A stretch of DNA of 64,000 nucleotides from assembly GCA_049670505.1 (NCBI GenBank), contig JBATTK010000024.1, positions 58,984 through 122,983 of the forward strand. The letters run 5' to 3'. Of the stretch, positions 7,753 through 16,429 are shown piece after piece. Under the pieces are notes generated by a model that searched no databases, was not told the origin of the DNA, and worked only from the letters and a program-made list of their open reading frames with translations. The position numbers and the translations under genes were made by a program. This stretch comes from JBATTK01 sp049670505. Lineage in GTDB: Bacteria > Bacteroidota > Bacteroidia > Flavobacteriales > Flavobacteriaceae. How positions within the stretch are numbered: the stretch's first letter is position 1; the number at the start of each line of letters is the position of its first letter.

Positions 7753-9105
7753 TTAAATCCCCAAGATTAATTTGGCGATCCAAAAATAGATTAGGATACC
7801 AAAAATATCATTGCTGGTGGTAATAAAAGGGCCTGTTGCAATGGCAGGATCTATACCCTGCTTATCCAAAAATAGTGGGATAAAGGTGCCAACAATTCCC
7901 GCTACGATTATAACGACCACCAGGGATAGGGATATAGCGAGGGCAGTATCAAAATTGCCGTTCCACCACCAGGTAAACAGCAATAGTATCATGGATAGAA
8001 TTATGCCGTTAAGTGCGGCCAAAAGCATTTCCTTTACCAATCTATTACTTATACTTCCTTTGAGGTCATCATTGGCCAGGCCCTGTACAATAATGGCACT
8101 ACTTTGTACCCCAACATTACCGGCCATTGCAGCGATCAATGGTGTAAAGAAAAATAGGATGGCATGTTTGCTGATCATCTCTTCAAACCCTCCCATAATG
8201 GCCGCTGCCCCAACACCCCCCACCAAGCCCAAAAATAGCCAAGGCAAACGGGCACGGGTAAGCTCCCAGATACTGTCATCGGCCTCCACTACTTGGGAGA
8301 TACCGGCAGCTAATTGATAATCTTTCTCGGCCTCTTCCCGGATTACATCCACGATATCATCTATGGTGATTCTTCCTACCAATCTACCAATCTCATCTAC
8401 CACGGGAATGGCTTCCAAATCGTATTTGGACATGATCTTTGCTACTTCTTCAGGGTCTTCGTTTACATTTACGGAATCTACCTTGGGAATATATACATCT
8501 TTTATATGGGTCTTTGTGGAGGTGGTCAGCAAATCCTTTAAGGACAGACGTCCTATTAGTTTATCATCTTCATCTACCACATAAATGGAGTGTACCCGGG
8601 TCACATTCTCCGCCTGTAGCCGCATCTCTTTTACGCAGGTAAGCACATCCCAATTTTCCCTAACTTTTACCAGTTCCTTGGCCATAAGCCCCCCGGCAGA
8701 GTTTTCATCATAGCGGAGCAGGTCTACAATGCCCTTGGCATGTTCCTTATCTCCGATTTCGGAGATAACCTCCTGTACAAGTTCACCGGGTAGTTCGGCA
8801 ATGATATCCGCTGCATCATCCGTATCCAACTCCTCTAGTTCTTCTGCAATCTCTTTTGAAGAAAGGTTACCCAAAATAGCCTCACGAACATCATCGTCCA
8901 ATTCGGTAAGTACGTCCGAGGTCTTGTCGCTATCCAAAAGTTTGATCAAATAGGTGGCCTCGTCCTCATTGAGTTCGTTAATGATTTCCGCTACATCGGC
9001 ATAATGCACCTCTTCCAAAAGGGATATCAATCGGGTATCCTTTTGGTCTTCTATGAGTTGCTCTATTTCAGCAACGAGTTCCTCGGTGAGTTTAAACGGT
9101 GTCAT
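7753..9105 (-). CDS. mgtE: Magnesium transporter MgtE
   Basis: 450 aa, the standard MgtE length and layout: an N-terminal superhelical domain (to about residue 130), two CBS domains (about 140-260, containing VVDEDDKLIGRLSLKDLLTT and VVDEIGRLVGRITIDDIVDV), then five membrane helices. The pore region carries GNVGVQSSAIIVQGLA and the conserved PFITTSNDIFG with the Mg2+-binding Asp. Role: Mg2+ uptake channel gated by cytoplasmic Mg2+ through the N and CBS domains. Its start codon lies 14 bp inside the 3' end of rsmA, so the two are coupled. Confidence 0.95.
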   Translation of the reverse strand: MTPFKLTEELVAEIEQLIEDQKDTRLISLLEEVHYADVAEIINELNEDEATYLIKLLDSDKTSDVLTELDDDVREAILGNLSSKEIAEELEELDTDDAADIIAELPGELVQEVISEIGDKEHAKGIVDLLRYDENSAGGLMAKELVKVRENWDVLTCVKEMRLQAENVTRVHSIYVVDEDDKLIGRLSLKDLLTTSTKTHIKDVYIPKVDSVNVNEDPEEVAKIMSKYDLEAIPVVDEIGRLVGRITIDDIVDVIREEAEKDYQLAAGISQVVEADDSIWELTRARLPWLFLGLVGGVGAAAIMGGFEEMISKHAILFFFTPLIAAMAGNVGVQSSAIIVQGLANDDLKGSISNRLVKEMLLAALNGIILSMILLLFTWWWNGNFDTALAISLSLVVVIIVAGIVGTFIPLFLDKQGIDPAIATGPFITTSNDIFGILIYFWIAKLILGI

Positions 9106-9958
9106 GCGCTATCTTCTTGGTCAGCGTAATGAAATCGGCCACGGCCAATTGTTCAGGTCGCCGATCAAAGATAGCATCTTCTTTTAGATTTTCGGAAAGG
9201 CCGAATATTTTTAAACTGTTACGAATCGTCTTTCTTCGTTGGTTAAAGGCCGCCTTTACTACCCTAAAGAACAATTGTTCATCACAATCCAAAGCAAAAT
9301 CCGTTTTACGCGTCAATCGCAGTACGCCCGATTGTACTTTTGGCGGAGGATCAAATACTTGGGGAGCTACTGTAAATAGATATTCCGCAGTATAGAATGC
9401 CTGTACCAATACGGATAGAATACCATAGGCTTTGCTCCCTTCTTTTTCACATATACGTTGTGCTACTTCTTTCTGGAACATCCCGGAAAACTCAGGAATG
9501 AATTCCTTTAATTCCAACATTTTAAAGACAATCTGTGTGGAGATGTTATATGGAAAGTTTCCAATGATGGCAAAAGGGCGGTTGCCAAAAAGAGTAAGCA
9601 GGTCATATTTAAGAAAATCGGCTTCCAATACGGTAAACGTTGCCTTTTGGTGCATGGTGGCGGCATGCTCCAAAGGGAAACTGTGATTGAGGTAGATGAT
9701 GGAATCGGAATCAAGATCCATGGCCACCAGATTAAGTTCTTGATGTAAGAGATATTTGGTCAACATTCCGGTTCCGGGACCGATTTCGATCACATCTCGG
9801 TACCCTTCAAAGGAAAGGGTCTCCGCAATCCGTTTCGCGATGCCCTCATCTTTAAGGAAGTGTTGTCCCAAATATTTTTTGGCCTTTACGGGGCTATCTT
9901 CTTGCCATGGTTTTTTCTTCTTCTGAAAGGAAGAATTGTATTTTTTTCTCTTGGCCAT
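9092..9958 (-). CDS. rsmA: 16S rRNA (adenine(1518)/(1519)-N6)-dimethyltransferase
   Basis: 288 aa RsmA/KsgA. AdoMet motif I EIGPGTGMLTKYL is near residue 58, catalytic motif IV is NFPYNIS near residue 133, and the C-terminal four-helix cap contains AAFNQRRKTIRNSLK. The first 25 residues form a basic extension (KRKKYNSSFQKKKKPWQ) before AKKYLGQHFLKD, which is common in flavobacterial RsmA. It dimethylates two adenines in helix 45 during late 30S assembly. It lies 6 bp downstream of the DUF4286 gene and overlaps mgtE. Confidence 0.95.
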   Translation of the reverse strand: MAKRKKYNSSFQKKKKPWQEDSPVKAKKYLGQHFLKDEGIAKRIAETLSFEGYRDVIEIGPGTGMLTKYLLHQELNLVAMDLDSDSIIYLNHSFPLEHAATMHQKATFTVLEADFLKYDLLTLFGNRPFAIIGNFPYNISTQIVFKMLELKEFIPEFSGMFQKEVAQRICEKEGSKAYGILSVLVQAFYTAEYLFTVAPQVFDPPPKVQSGVLRLTRKTDFALDCDEQLFFRVVKAAFNQRRKTIRNSLKIFGLSENLKEDAIFDRRPEQLAVADFITLTKKIAHDTV

Positions 9959-9964
9959 GCTGTT

Positions 9965-10276
9965 CTAGTGCTCGCTAATTATTTCTAGTTCTGTACGAAA
10001 GGCGACAAATTTGTTTGGAAAAAGCATCATCCCTTTTTGCCGCATTTGATCCGCATCTTCTGTATAGTAACGTTCCAAGGTTTCTTTGTTGGCCGTTGTG
10101 TATTGAACGGAATAGGTGGTGCCGCCCATTTCCTCGGCCACCAGCACCTTACACATTTTGGCATGGGTGAATTTACCCGTGGCAAGCATCTCCGGAATGT
10201 GCGTTTCCCTCATCCAGATGAACCATTGATCGTGAACGGATTCATCTATATTTATAGTTACGTTATAGATGTACAT
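9965..10276 (-). CDS. DUF4286 family protein
   Basis: 103 aa ferredoxin-like alpha/beta barrel candidate: MYIYNVTINIDESVHDQWFI at the start and MMLFPNKFVAFRTELEII at the end, the DUF4286 pattern found beside rsmA in many Bacteroidota. No signal or membrane segment. Function unknown. It is 6 bp upstream of rsmA, so the order DUF4286 - rsmA - mgtE forms one unit; a link to rRNA modification is only suggested by this context. Confidence 0.78.
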   Translation of the reverse strand: MYIYNVTINIDESVHDQWFIWMRETHIPEMLATGKFTHAKMCKVLVAEEMGGTTYSVQYTTANKETLERYYTEDADQMRQKGMMLFPNKFVAFRTELEIISEH

Positions 10277-10310
10277 AAATCTCCTCTCTTATCTCCCTAT
10301 ACTTCAGCAA

Positions 10311-10329
10311 CACTTCGACAAGCTCAGTG
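10311..10329. repeat. Short interspersed motif CACTTCGACAAGCTCAGTG
   Basis: This 19-bp imperfect palindrome (arms CACT/AGTG) sits between the TPR gene and DUF4286. I recognise the same word as a frequently repeated intergenic motif in Bacteroidota genomes. Only one copy is seen in this window. Confidence 0.4.
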
Positions 10330-10446
10330 CGGCGGCTCGGTAAGCGGGAGAGGATTAATATATCGATTTTTTTTATAGTAGACCGTATACATTTTCAGTT
10401 ATCCCAGAGAATGTCTTTCCCTTAGGGAAGGATTTAAAATGGACCT

Positions 10447-12231
10447 TTAGTTAATGGAGTCCCCTCTTAATATCCGGTAATTTTTTCTGGCTTGCGGAAA
10501 ATAATAACTGTCCTGATAGTCATATATAATTTTTTCGTAATGTTGTTTGGCCTTTTCGGGTTCGTTGAGAAGATTTCTATAGAGTTCGGCCAGTGCAAAA
10601 TGGGCATCATCCGCTAAAATACCGTTGGCGTAAAAGGTGGTAATTTTTTGATAATTGAATTTGGCCGCCTCATAATCCTTTAGGGTCTCCAAAAGCTCGC
10701 CTTGCTTTAAAAGAGCCTCATCCTCTACTTTTTCGCCCTTGTGGTTTTCCAAAATATCGTTCAGTTCATTAATAGCCGCTTTGGTTTTGTTCTGGTAAGC
10801 CAATAAATCCGCCCTTGCATATTTTTTTAAGGCGGTCCTTGTGGAATCTTCCAAAGAGTTATCGGAAATTAACAAACTTAATTGCATGGCATCGTTGGCA
10901 ATGAGTTGCGAGGTAGAGCTCCTCAGTACTTTGAGCTGTGTTAGGGCCCAATCAAAATCACCCTTATAAAAGCTGGTCTGGGCAACTTTAAATCGGGCAT
11001 TCTGCCCAAGGACATCATTTTTAAGGTCTTTTTGGGTCTGGGAAAAATAGATCAAGGCCTGGTTGAATTTTTTGTCGAACACCAAAATATCGCCCAAAGC
11101 TAATTTTACATATGCCTTTCCAAAACGGTTCAGCGGAAGTTCCAGACTCTTTTTCAGAATACCGATAGCCGTTTCCGGATCATCTTTTTTAAAAGTGAGA
11201 AAATTGGCATACGCGATCTGAAGTTGTAAGGACTCGTTTCTAAAGCCATAGGATGCCATTAATTTTTCAAAGGTATTTTGTACTTCCGTCAACTTCTTTT
11301 CATTGGGCTCCAATAGTTCAATGTCAATAAGATGGAGCTGTGCGTTCAATTTGGTAACTCCATCCGTACTGTTGTCCATAATGTATTCAAAAATGGTTTT
11401 GGCTACATCGGTTTCCCCATCTTCCAAAGCCATATTACCAAGGCCCTGCAATCGTTGCAAAGAACTTCCTTCCCCTCTTTTGTAAATGGCCTTTTCTTGA
11501 CTAAAAGCGTTGTTGTACTGTTTCTGTTGTACAAAAAGCCAACTTAAAAGTTCGTTCCACAGTACATCGGGATTTTTCTGTGCCTTTCGCAACAGGGTTT
11601 TTTTAAGTTTGATGTTGTTCTCGTTATCGGCATCCGCGGTAATAAAGTCATTGATATTACGGAGAATATTGGATTTAGACGATTTACCGTGACTAACAAG
11701 CTCCAGATAAGAATCATACATCTTTTCAATAGCTCCCTGCTCCCCATAAATTCTGGCCAATTGAAAGTTATAATCCAATTCCGGATTCAGGTCCATGGCC
11801 CGGGAATAAGCTTTTATGGCATAATCTAGCAGTACGTACTTGTGAAACCGAAACCCTATACCGTACCCATAGTTGGGATTTTCATCTATTTTGGACAAAG
11901 CCCTTTCATAATACTCGTTGGCTTTTTCGGGGAGATTTTGCAAGGTATAATTATGTCCCATTTCTATTAAAAGAGTAGGGTAGGCATTTCTTTCGTTGAT
12001 TTTTTTATTAAGATATTCTTCCGCCTTGGCATATTCTTCGAGTTGTTGGTAGCAGGCGACAAGACCTTCCGAATAATCCGTTCTTCTCGGATTCTTTTTA
12101 ACCAGCTTTTCGTAGAAAACTACTGCTTTTTTATAATCCCCGTCGTTAAAATACTGTTTTTCCAAAAAGTCGTCTTGGGCCAGGACAAATTGGGAAACTA
12201 AAAGAAATGCCAAAAGGATGAAAAATCTCAT
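10447..12231 (-). CDS. Secreted/periplasmic tetratricopeptide-repeat protein
   Basis: 594 aa. A signal peptide is clear (residues 1-18, FFILLAFLLVSQFVLAQ), then the protein is alpha-helical TPR throughout: examples are DGDYKKAVVFYEKLVKKNP, EEYAKAEEYLNKKINE, ENPNYGYGIGFRFHKYVLLD and, near the C-terminus, EPEKAKQHYEKIIYDY. No enzymatic domain. Probably a periplasmic scaffold; the partner is unknown. It lies in the serS - NTF2 - TPR - DUF4286 - rsmA gene run, an order I associate with flavobacterial genomes. Gaps of 90 bp upstream and 170 bp downstream leave operon membership open. Confidence 0.8.
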   Translation of the reverse strand: MRFFILLAFLLVSQFVLAQDDFLEKQYFNDGDYKKAVVFYEKLVKKNPRRTDYSEGLVACYQQLEEYAKAEEYLNKKINERNAYPTLLIEMGHNYTLQNLPEKANEYYERALSKIDENPNYGYGIGFRFHKYVLLDYAIKAYSRAMDLNPELDYNFQLARIYGEQGAIEKMYDSYLELVSHGKSSKSNILRNINDFITADADNENNIKLKKTLLRKAQKNPDVLWNELLSWLFVQQKQYNNAFSQEKAIYKRGEGSSLQRLQGLGNMALEDGETDVAKTIFEYIMDNSTDGVTKLNAQLHLIDIELLEPNEKKLTEVQNTFEKLMASYGFRNESLQLQIAYANFLTFKKDDPETAIGILKKSLELPLNRFGKAYVKLALGDILVFDKKFNQALIYFSQTQKDLKNDVLGQNARFKVAQTSFYKGDFDWALTQLKVLRSSTSQLIANDAMQLSLLISDNSLEDSTRTALKKYARADLLAYQNKTKAAINELNDILENHKGEKVEDEALLKQGELLETLKDYEAAKFNYQKITTFYANGILADDAHFALAELYRNLLNEPEKAKQHYEKIIYDYQDSYYFPQARKNYRILRGDSIN

Positions 12232-12321
12232 AATGGAAATTTACCAAATTTAACCAAGCTTGTTAAAATAAACTGCCAAAGAAACCATAATATGGATGAA
12301 TGCGTGGTACAGACGATTTTT

Positions 12322-12693
12322 TTAAAGGGATTTTACCAACTCCCTACTGATATAGGTATCATAGATGATGGTCAATTTTTTAATTTTAAAAGCATCGTCC
12401 AGCACTATGATATCCACTACTTTGAAAACTACTTTTTTACCATTTTTCAACGTCCAATGGTAATCAAACGACAAAGCCACCCTATGGCCTTCCTTCTCCT
12501 CAAAAAGACCATCAAACTTTAAAACGGAGGCCTCGGTATCATTGGCCAATTCCGTATAAAAGTCTTGTGCCGGTTTGGTACCATAAATGGGTGAAACAAC
12601 AAGGCCATCGTTAGCAAAAAGTGCTATTACCTTATCTATCTCACCTTTTTGTAGATAGTCCAAGTAGTCTCGTGCCAGTGTTTTTACATCCAT
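12322..12693 (-). CDS. NTF2-like / SnoaL-type small protein
   Basis: 123 aa with the cone-shaped NTF2-like pattern: helical start (VKTLARDYLDYLQKGEIDKV), FANDGLVVSPIYGTKPAQDF in the middle and curved strands at the end (HRVALSFDYHWTLKNGKKVV). Such proteins bind or isomerise small ligands or are simple pockets; no catalytic Asp/His pair can be assigned safely. It lies 7 bp downstream of serS, so it is probably co-transcribed with it. Confidence 0.72.
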   Translation of the reverse strand: MDVKTLARDYLDYLQKGEIDKVIALFANDGLVVSPIYGTKPAQDFYTELANDTEASVLKFDGLFEEKEGHRVALSFDYHWTLKNGKKVVFKVVDIIVLDDAFKIKKLTIIYDTYISRELVKSL

Positions 12694-12700
12694 AAATCAA

Positions 12701-13972
12701 TTAATCGATAATATCAAATCCCGTATATGGCAACAAAACTTTAGGAACCTGAATGCCCCTTTCGGTCTGATAGTTTTCCAGGATTCCTGCCAATACGCGG
12801 GGCAATGCCAATGAACTACCATTTAAGGTATGGGCCAGTTGACTTTTCCCCTTTTGGTCCCGATATCTAAGTTTCAATCTGTTGGTCTGGTAGGTTTCAA
12901 AATTGGAAACGGAACTAATTTCCAACCAACGGTCCTGTGCTGTGGAAAATACTTCGAAATCATAGGTAAGTGCCGCTGTAAAACCAAGGTCGCCACCGCA
13001 AAGGCGGAGTATTCTATAGGGTAATTTTAACTCTCTTAGGATGTTTTTTACATGTTCTACCATGCTATCCAGTGCCTCATACGACTTTTTAGGATGCTCC
13101 ACGCGAACAATTTCTACCTTGTCGAACTGATGTAGGCGGTTGAGTCCACGCACATGCGCACCATAACTACCCGCTTCCCTTCTAAAACAAGGTGTGTAGG
13201 CCGTATAGCATATGGGGAAGTCGGTTTGGGCCAAGATTTCGTCCCGAAACAAATTGGTTATAGGTACCTCGGCAGTGGGAATCATATAGAGATCATCGTT
13301 CTGCACATGATACATTTGTCCTTCTTTATCGGGCAATTGTCCGGTTCCATAGCCCGATGCTTCGTTTACCAAATGGGGCACTTGTATTTCCGTATACCCG
13401 GCTTCGGTATTTTTATCCAGAAAATAGGAAATCAAGGCACGTTGCAAGCGCGCACCCTTACCCTTATAGACGGGGAATCCCGCTCCGGTAATTTTAACGC
13501 CCAACTCAAAATTTATGATATCGTATTTTTTTGCCAATTCCCAGTGGGGTAACGCATTGCCGCTCAGTTTTGGGATTTCTCCTTCGGTATAAACCTCCTC
13601 ATTATCCGCATCGGAATTTCCCGAAGGAACGGATTCGTGGGGTACGTTCGGGATTTGATATAATACGGTCTGTAGTTCTTCCGCAACAACGTTCAACTCC
13701 TCGTTCAATGTTTTGGAAAGCTCTTTTAGATTGCCCGTTTGCTCCTTAATGGTATTGGCTTCTTGTGCTTTTCCACTTTTAAAAAGTATTCCGATTTCTT
13801 TGGAAAGTTTGTTGGATTCGGCCAGGGTATTATCCAGTTTCGTCTGAAGTGAACGACGTTTCTCGTCCAAATCGACAACCTTGTTCAAAAGTGGGGCGGC
13901 ATCTAAATTTCGCTTTTGTAAAGCGCTTATAATTCCGGCCTTATTTTCCCGTATAGCTTGAAGCTGTAACAT
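12701..13972 (-). CDS. serS: Seryl-tRNA synthetase
   Basis: 423 aa class II synthetase. The N-terminal long coiled-coil arm (about residues 30-100, KRRSLQTKLDNTLAESNKLS) grips the tRNA-Ser variable arm. The catalytic core has TAEVPITNLFRDE, motif 2 CFRREAGSYGAHVRGL and motif 3 NGSSLALPRVLAGILENYQ. Length matches the family. Cytoplasmic enzyme charging tRNA-Ser. Followed 7 bp later by an NTF2-like gene. Confidence 0.96.
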   Translation of the reverse strand: MLQLQAIRENKAGIISALQKRNLDAAPLLNKVVDLDEKRRSLQTKLDNTLAESNKLSKEIGILFKSGKAQEANTIKEQTGNLKELSKTLNEELNVVAEELQTVLYQIPNVPHESVPSGNSDADNEEVYTEGEIPKLSGNALPHWELAKKYDIINFELGVKITGAGFPVYKGKGARLQRALISYFLDKNTEAGYTEIQVPHLVNEASGYGTGQLPDKEGQMYHVQNDDLYMIPTAEVPITNLFRDEILAQTDFPICYTAYTPCFRREAGSYGAHVRGLNRLHQFDKVEIVRVEHPKKSYEALDSMVEHVKNILRELKLPYRILRLCGGDLGFTAALTYDFEVFSTAQDRWLEISSVSNFETYQTNRLKLRYRDQKGKSQLAHTLNGSSLALPRVLAGILENYQTERGIQVPKVLLPYTGFDIID

Positions 13973-14134
13973 CGAATTCTTTATTTAAGGCACAAATTTA
14001 GTTTTAATTGGGGAATGTATCGATATGGTTTTATGTTTCTGTTGTTTGAAGTTTCCAGGCCATCATGGCAGGTCGGCCAAAAACCGGTAACTTAGGTAAG
14101 CAGGAAACCAATGCAAACCCTTAAACGGAGCGGT

Positions 14135-15460
14135 CTATTCCGTACGCTCTTTTTTCTTCGAAGGAAGAATCCAACTATGATGGGCAAGGTGTTTCCATGG
14201 TACACTGGCCAAATCCGTTTCGGGATCTATGAAAGGTTTGTATGGTTTGCCGTTTACACTTACCTTGGAGGTTACGTACACCGCTATATCTTCTCCTTTT
14301 TCAGCATATATTGCCTTAAGTCGCTGGGCAAATTGCCAAATGTAATCCGGGTAACACCCTATCTTTCGTTTTTGTTTTTTGGTAAGATAATCATCCAATT
14401 TTACACGTTCTGTTTCTCCATTTTTGGTGTTCACTACTTTAAATTGTATAGATCCGTACCTGCTGCGAAGCATCATCCGCCAACTCATTCGGTGTCCCTC
14501 TTCGGTCCATAGCACATCATCCGGTATAAAATGATGTCGTATGGGCAAAAGCAGCTGTATCAAAAAATAAAGGCCACAAGTCCACAACAATACATGCCGG
14601 TAAGCCGGGATTTCAATATTGTTTTCCGTGTACAACTCCTTCTTTTTAAAGAAAATGTTTCGAATGGTTTTCGGTTCAAAGAAAAATACATTGAAAGCAA
14701 GGGCCAAATAAGGAAAAATACCTATTTGGAAAACCACCGAGTTGAACAAATGAAAAAAGATGGAAAAGATAAAGGCAAACTTGCGGGTGGGTCTCCACAA
14801 CAAGGCCGGTACAACCAATAGGTCGAACAAAATACCTACGGTTCCGATTATTTTATGCACCCATTTTTCTTGTAACAGCTCGCCGATGATAAGGTAATCC
14901 GCTTTGCTTTGCATCAGTATTTTAATAATGCCGAAATCTAACCAATCCCCATATAGTTTTGCCACGGATGCGTAGGTATATACAATAAAAAGTTGCGCTA
15001 CTATGCCCCATTTTATGTAACTATACATACTATTGGTCTTCAGGGAAGGATTTTGTTTACTATCTAGGGAATAATTATGATGTGCCGGTAGAAAAATCAT
15101 GATAAACGAAATCAGTATCAATAAATAATAGTGATTGTTGTAGGACGTTTTCTGCATTAGATAGACTGCGGTCCACAATAGGGTGAAAGATATTATACTG
15201 AATCTATATTTATACCCAAGGGTAATAAAGATTCCTAAAGTACCCATGACCAAAAAGTAGAGGTACATTCCATTGCCCGGTAGTGGCTGTAACCATTCAA
15301 AACCAATAAAAGTGAACGTAAATTGTGGCTCTATCAAGGTTCTACGCACCCAACCCGTAGCAATGGCTCCGTAACATTCCAGACTGATCAATATGCCAAA
15401 AAAAATCCTAAAAATAAGGAGGGGACTATTGTCAATTTTTTTGAAGAGAAATCGATCCAT
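14135..15460 (-). CDS. HTTM-domain membrane protein (vitamin-K carboxylase-like)
   Basis: 441 aa. The first two thirds hold multiple membrane helices typical of the HTTM domain shared with vitamin-K-dependent gamma-glutamyl carboxylase (for example PLLIFRIFFGILISLECYGA and the FHLFNSVVFQIGIFPYLALA segment). The last 140 residues (from about YRHVLLWTCG) are a soluble tail containing GHRMSWRMMLRSRYGSIQFK. Bacterial members are poorly characterised; carboxylase activity cannot be assumed. The gene begins 3 bp after the ribF stop, so they form a two-gene unit. Confidence 0.75.
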   Translation of the reverse strand: MDRFLFKKIDNSPLLIFRIFFGILISLECYGAIATGWVRRTLIEPQFTFTFIGFEWLQPLPGNGMYLYFLVMGTLGIFITLGYKYRFSIISFTLLWTAVYLMQKTSYNNHYYLLILISFIMIFLPAHHNYSLDSKQNPSLKTNSMYSYIKWGIVAQLFIVYTYASVAKLYGDWLDFGIIKILMQSKADYLIIGELLQEKWVHKIIGTVGILFDLLVVPALLWRPTRKFAFIFSIFFHLFNSVVFQIGIFPYLALAFNVFFFEPKTIRNIFFKKKELYTENNIEIPAYRHVLLWTCGLYFLIQLLLPIRHHFIPDDVLWTEEGHRMSWRMMLRSRYGSIQFKVVNTKNGETERVKLDDYLTKKQKRKIGCYPDYIWQFAQRLKAIYAEKGEDIAVYVTSKVSVNGKPYKPFIDPETDLASVPWKHLAHHSWILPSKKKERTE

Positions 15461-15463
15461 AAT

Positions 15464-16390
15464 TTATTCGGCCAGTAGTGAAAGTGATGTTTTCCTGTCT
15501 TTTTCCAATTGCTGTTTCAATTCTTCCACCGAATCGAATTTATGTTCATCGCGTATCCGCTGCAGTATATTGACCTGTAATTTTTGGTCATATAAATCTT
15601 CTTCAAAGTCAAAAAAGTGGATTTCTATACTTTTCTTGGTACCGGAAACGGTAGGATTATACCCAATGTTCATCATGCCATGGATCGTTGCTCCGTTTCG
15701 ATCGCTCTTTACCACATAAACCCCATTCTTTGGTATCAACTTATAGTGCTCCGCTATAAAAAGATTGGCCGTAGGAAAATGGAGTTGTCTTCCCAATCCC
15801 TTTCCTTTTTTTACAATACCCGTTAGCATATATTCGTATCCTAAGTACCTGTTCGCAGTTTTAATGTTTCCCTCTTTCAGTGCGTTTCTTATTTTGGTAG
15901 AACTTACCGCCACATCGTCTATTTCTTGTGCGGAAATTTCTTCTACTTCAAAATCCAAAGTGTTTCCAAAAGCGATCAGGTCTTGGATGTTGGCATTGCG
16001 ATTTCTACCAAACCTGTGATCATAACCAATGATTATTTTCTTTGTTCTTAGGCTATTTACCAAAATATCCCTTACAAATTCAGTGGCGGAAAGCCTGGAA
16101 AACTCTTTGGTAAAGGGATGTACAATAAGATAATCCAATCCTGTTTTTTCCAGTATTTGTCTCCTTTCCCCAATAGTGTTCAAAAGCTTTATATCGGTAT
16201 CTTTCTGCAAAATCATTCTAGGGTGGGGGAAAAAAGTAAGGACGGTGGACTTTAGGCCCAAGGTTTTGGCATTGTTTATGAGACGTTCCAATAATCGTTT
16301 GTGGCCAATATGTACACCGTCAAAAGTACCTATGGTTATGACGGTAGCATACTCTTTGTCGAATTTGGAAATGCTTTGGACTGTTATCAC
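15464..16390 (-). CDS. ribF: Bifunctional riboflavin kinase / FAD synthetase
   Basis: 308 aa. N-terminal FMN adenylyltransferase domain with the nucleotide-binding motif IGTFDGVHIGHKRLL (residues about 20-34) and IGYDHRFGRNRNAN; C-terminal riboflavin kinase domain with GKGLGRQLHFPTANL. It converts riboflavin to FMN and then FAD in the cytoplasm. It is transcribed divergently from the metalloprotease gene (39 bp between start codons), so the two promoters must overlap. Followed at 3 bp by the HTTM gene. Confidence 0.94.
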   Translation of the reverse strand: MITVQSISKFDKEYATVITIGTFDGVHIGHKRLLERLINNAKTLGLKSTVLTFFPHPRMILQKDTDIKLLNTIGERRQILEKTGLDYLIVHPFTKEFSRLSATEFVRDILVNSLRTKKIIIGYDHRFGRNRNANIQDLIAFGNTLDFEVEEISAQEIDDVAVSSTKIRNALKEGNIKTANRYLGYEYMLTGIVKKGKGLGRQLHFPTANLFIAEHYKLIPKNGVYVVKSDRNGATIHGMMNIGYNPTVSGTKKSIEIHFFDFEEDLYDQKLQVNILQRIRDEHKFDSVEELKQQLEKDRKTSLSLLAE

Positions 16391-16429
16391 GCAAATAAAA
16401 TAAGAAAAAAGCTTACATTTGAAATTGCT

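Noticed and set aside
8314..8953. Plus-strand frames opposite mgtE
   Set aside because: Shadows of a clearly recognised MgtE gene.
16301..16429. Extra 43 residues at the start of the metalloprotease
   Set aside because: They overlap the divergent ribF gene and would bury the signal peptide.
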